A stretch of DNA of 58,220 nt, from positions 1-58,220 of the forward strand of contig JBDSZL010000064.1 of assembly GCA_039925145.1 (NCBI GenBank), in the 5' to 3' direction. The position numbers and the translations under genes are program-made. Under the pieces are notes generated by a model. It had not been told where the DNA came from and searched no databases. It was given only the letters and a program-made list of their open reading frames with translations. Origin of the DNA: JBDSZL01 sp039925145 (lineage in GTDB: Bacteria > Acidobacteriota > Vicinamibacteria > Vicinamibacterales > SCN-69-37). Positions 56,079-58,220 of this stretch are shown here, in pieces (the first letter of the stretch is position 1; every line of letters begins with the position of its first letter).

Positions 56079-57511
56079 CAACGTCGCCCGCGTCGTTCTA
56101 CCGGCGCTCTGAAGACGCGCTGGCCAACGGGACGCTCCGCAGCACGCTGCAGCGGATCACCGGCCGGATCCTCAACTCGCGAAGCGCGGCCCTCGACCGG
56201 CTGCCCGAGTCTGACGAATGGCGCACCCACGCCCGCCGGATCCGCGCACACACGCTCTCGCGTCTGGACGAGTACCTGGATCAGTTCGTCTCCAGCGTGG
56301 AAGCGGCAGGCGGTCACGTCCACTTCGCCGCGACGGCAGACGACGCGGTTCGATACGTACGCGAACTGGCCAGCTCGCGCGGGCTGCGGCGCGCGGTCAA
56401 GTCGAAGTCGATGATCAGCGAGGAAATCGAGCTGAACGGACACCTCGAGGCCGATGGCGTCCGGGTGGTCGAAACGGATCTCGGCGAGTACGTCGTGCAG
56501 ATCAACCACGACCATCCCTCCCACATCGTCATGCCGATCATCCACATGACGAAGGGCCAGGTCGCTGATGTGTTTCGCGAGAAGCTTGGAGCGACAGACG
56601 CCGACGTGGCCGACGTGGGCGCCATGACGCAACTGGCACGACGCATCCTGCGCCAGGAATTCATCGAGGCCGACCTGGGCATCAGCGGGGTCAACTTCGG
56701 CGTGGCGGAAACCGGCAGCATCTGCATCTGCACGAACGAGGGGAACGGCCGGCTGGTGACCACGATGCCCAAGGTGCACATCGCGATGATGGGCATCGAG
56801 CGGCTGGTGCCCACCGTGGACGATTTGGGCGTGATGCTGCAGGTGCTCGGCCGCAGCGCCACAGGCCAGAATCTGACCGTCTATAGCAACGTGATCACCG
56901 GTCCACGGCGGGGGCCTGATGCGACCGGCGAGGCCGACGGCCCCGAGGAGCTGCACGTCGTGCTGCTCGACAACGGACGCAGCAGGATTCTCGGATCGGA
57001 ACTGGCCGAGATTCTGTACTGCATCAGGTGCGGCGCCTGTCTGAATGCGTGCCCCGTGTATCAGCAGATTGGCGGGCATGCCTACGGCAGCGTCTACGGA
57101 GGTCCCGTCGGGTCAGTCCTTACGCCAGGGCTCGAGGGGATCGAGCAGTTTCACGAACTACCACATGCCAGCACGCTCTGCGGCGCGTGCCGCGAAGTCT
57201 GTCCGGTGCGCATCGATATTCCCCGCATGCTGCTGAAGCTGCGCGCCGACGCGCACGACGCCGGCAAGTCGCTCTGGTGGGTGTCGTTCGGCCTCAAGGC
57301 TTTTCGTGCCGTGGCGACTCGTCCGACGCTGTTCAGGGTGGCCGGCAATCTGGCTGCGCGTGCCACCCGGCTCATCGCGCGCGAGGGCTGGGTGCGGCGT
57401 CTGCCCTTCCACATGGCGGGCTGGACGCAGTCACGGGATTTCCCCGTGATGCCTGCCGAGTCCTTTCAGGCGCGATGGAAACGTCGGCAGGAGTCGCGCC
57501 GTGACACCTGA
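56075..57511 (+). CDS. lutB: Lactate-utilisation iron-sulfur protein B
   Basis: The 478-residue protein has an N-terminal LUD domain (KSKSMISEEIELNGHLEADG, GVNFGVAETGSICICTNEGN) and a C-terminal ferredoxin domain with CIRCGACLNACPVYQ and CGACREVCPVRIDIP. It is the LutB/YkgF family. It holds the 4Fe-4S clusters that receive electrons from the lactate-oxidising unit. ATG 56075 overlaps lutA by 4 bases; the stop lies 11 bases inside lutC. Confidence 0.94.
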   Translation: MTTSPASFYRRSEDALANGTLRSTLQRITGRILNSRSAALDRLPESDEWRTHARRIRAHTLSRLDEYLDQFVSSVEAAGGHVHFAATADDAVRYVRELASSRGLRRAVKSKSMISEEIELNGHLEADGVRVVETDLGEYVVQINHDHPSHIVMPIIHMTKGQVADVFREKLGATDADVADVGAMTQLARRILRQEFIEADLGISGVNFGVAETGSICICTNEGNGRLVTTMPKVHIAMMGIERLVPTVDDLGVMLQVLGRSATGQNLTVYSNVITGPRRGPDATGEADGPEELHVVLLDNGRSRILGSELAEILYCIRCGACLNACPVYQQIGGHAYGSVYGGPVGSVLTPGLEGIEQFHELPHASTLCGACREVCPVRIDIPRMLLKLRADAHDAGKSLWWVSFGLKAFRAVATRPTLFRVAGNLAARATRLIAREGWVRRLPFHMAGWTQSRDFPVMPAESFQARWKRRQESRRDT

Positions 57512-58190
57512 CGAGCGAGCTCGCATGCGCGACACGCTTCGCAGCGCCCTCGGACGCGCGCTGCTGCCCGACGCCAGCCTCGGTCATCCTGGCCCACTGC
57601 AGCTGCAATCTGCACAGTCGAACGATGACTTGTTCCCACGGTTCCGTGCCGAACTCACGGCTCTCGGCGGCATCGTGCATGAAGCAGCCGCGTTCCGCGA
57701 CGTCCTCGGAATCATCCAGGAGGTCGTGGTCGCCCAGCCGATCGCGAAGGTGTTGATGTGGGACGACGCGGCGCTGCCGGTGCAGGGGTTGGGCGCGGCG
57801 ATGATCGCGCTGGGAATGACCGTCACCACCCACACGCGCGACGACATGGCCTCGGTGGAATCACGGACTGAACTCGCGTCGTGCATCGTCGGAGTGACCG
57901 GCGCAGACGCGGGGCTGGCCGAAACCGGATCGGTGGTTTTGGTGTCTGGGCCAGGCCGAGGACGACTGACGTCCCTGCTGCCCAAGGTGCACATCGCGCT
58001 GCTCCGACGCCGCGACATCGTGCCCTCCCTCGCGACGCTGCTCCGCGAGCGCGCAGACCTCGTCACCAGTGGCTCGAACTTTCTCTGCATTACCGGCCCA
58101 AGCCGGACGGCCGACATCGAGCACACGCTCAGCCGCGGCGTGCACGGACCTGGTGAAGTGCATGTGATCGTGGTGGGCGGCGAGGACTGA
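57501..58190 (+). CDS. lutC: Lactate-utilisation protein C (LUD domain)
   Basis: The 229-residue protein is a LUD-domain (YkgG/LutC) protein: VTGADAGLAETGSVVLVSGP, LPKVHIALLRRRDIVPSL and SGSNFLCITGPSRTADIE are its signatures. The start is GTG 57501, with AGGAG at 57489-57493 7 bases upstream, overlapping lutB by 11 bases. The C-terminus GPGEVHVIVVGG is complete, so the lutABC set is intact. A tandem repeat follows. Confidence 0.93.
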   Translation: MTPDERARMRDTLRSALGRALLPDASLGHPGPLQLQSAQSNDDLFPRFRAELTALGGIVHEAAAFRDVLGIIQEVVVAQPIAKVLMWDDAALPVQGLGAAMIALGMTVTTHTRDDMASVESRTELASCIVGVTGADAGLAETGSVVLVSGPGRGRLTSLLPKVHIALLRRRDIVPSLATLLRERADLVTSGSNFLCITGPSRTADIEHTLSRGVHGPGEVHVIVVGGED

Positions 58191-58193
58191 CGG

Positions 58194-58220
58194 CTTGGGG
58201 CTTGGGGCTTGGGGCTTGGG
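58194..58220. repeat. CTTGGGG tandem repeat at the right edge
   Basis: Three complete CTTGGGG units and a partial fourth follow lutC directly and run off the window. The unit is the reverse complement of the CCCCAAG unit at 49326-49440. Confidence 0.95.

Noticed and set aside
58194..58220. CTTGGGG repeat as a CRISPR array or telomere
   Set aside because: The unit is 7 bp, has no spacers and recurs internally; no cas gene or linear-chromosome feature is present.

Overview
The window is GC-rich, gene-dense bacterial DNA with many 1-14 base gene overlaps and frequent GTG/TTG starts. It encodes an outer-membrane efflux pump, an Omp85-type barrel protein, lipoproteins and an alternative complex III joined to an A2-type caa3 oxidase. 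Together these suggest a Gram-negative, aerobic member of Acidobacteriota, probably class Vicinamibacteria. The taxon is inferred from gene content; no rRNA or tRNA is present. The left edge cuts an IS5-type transposase and the right edge runs into a 7-bp tandem repeat, so this looks like a contig bounded by repeats.

Layout. (1) 1-251: transposase tail and a two-unit palindromic repeat. (2) 250-7487: a YgjP-type metallopeptidase, then a TetR regulator with a perfect 16-bp operator candidate, leading a TolC / membrane-fusion / RND efflux operon. (3) 7521-15575, minus strand: GNAT-like protein, aminotransferase, xthA and a SpoIIE-type phosphatase as one probable operon; a second aminotransferase and malQ as another. 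(4) 15694-21831: an active/inactive M16 peptidase pair, then a 1021-residue metallopeptidase / TolB-propeller / Omp85-barrel protein. (5) 21884-28886, minus strand: a small membrane protein, a sodium:solute symporter with a 43-residue partner, and a MacB-like ABC exporter operon ending in a secreted rhodanese.

(6) 28984-41642, minus strand, is the bioenergetic core: actABCDEF, an unassigned membrane protein, a SCO copper chaperone and caa3 oxidase subunits II, I, III and IV in one tightly packed order. It should move electrons from menaquinol through the ACIII hemes to oxygen. A blue copper protein with auracyanin-like ligand spacing (49444-49992) is a plausible soluble carrier. (7) 41807-47557, plus strand: a perfect CRP-type palindrome, a NatAB-like ABC exporter, a geranylgeranyl-reductase-family flavoprotein, an M61 aminopeptidase and a short metallothionein-like gene. 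(8) 47638-49242: a GAF / sigma-54 activator.

(9) 49444-58190 is a divergent catabolic-looking region. On the minus strand are a broken TIM-barrel epimerase, a Tm-1-like (UPF0261) protein, a creatininase-family amidohydrolase, an FAD-linked oxidase, its iron-sulfur partner and the blue copper protein. On the plus strand is lutABC. Its substrate cannot be read from the sequence. It and the ACIII-caa3 operon with its unassigned member are the most interesting parts of the window.
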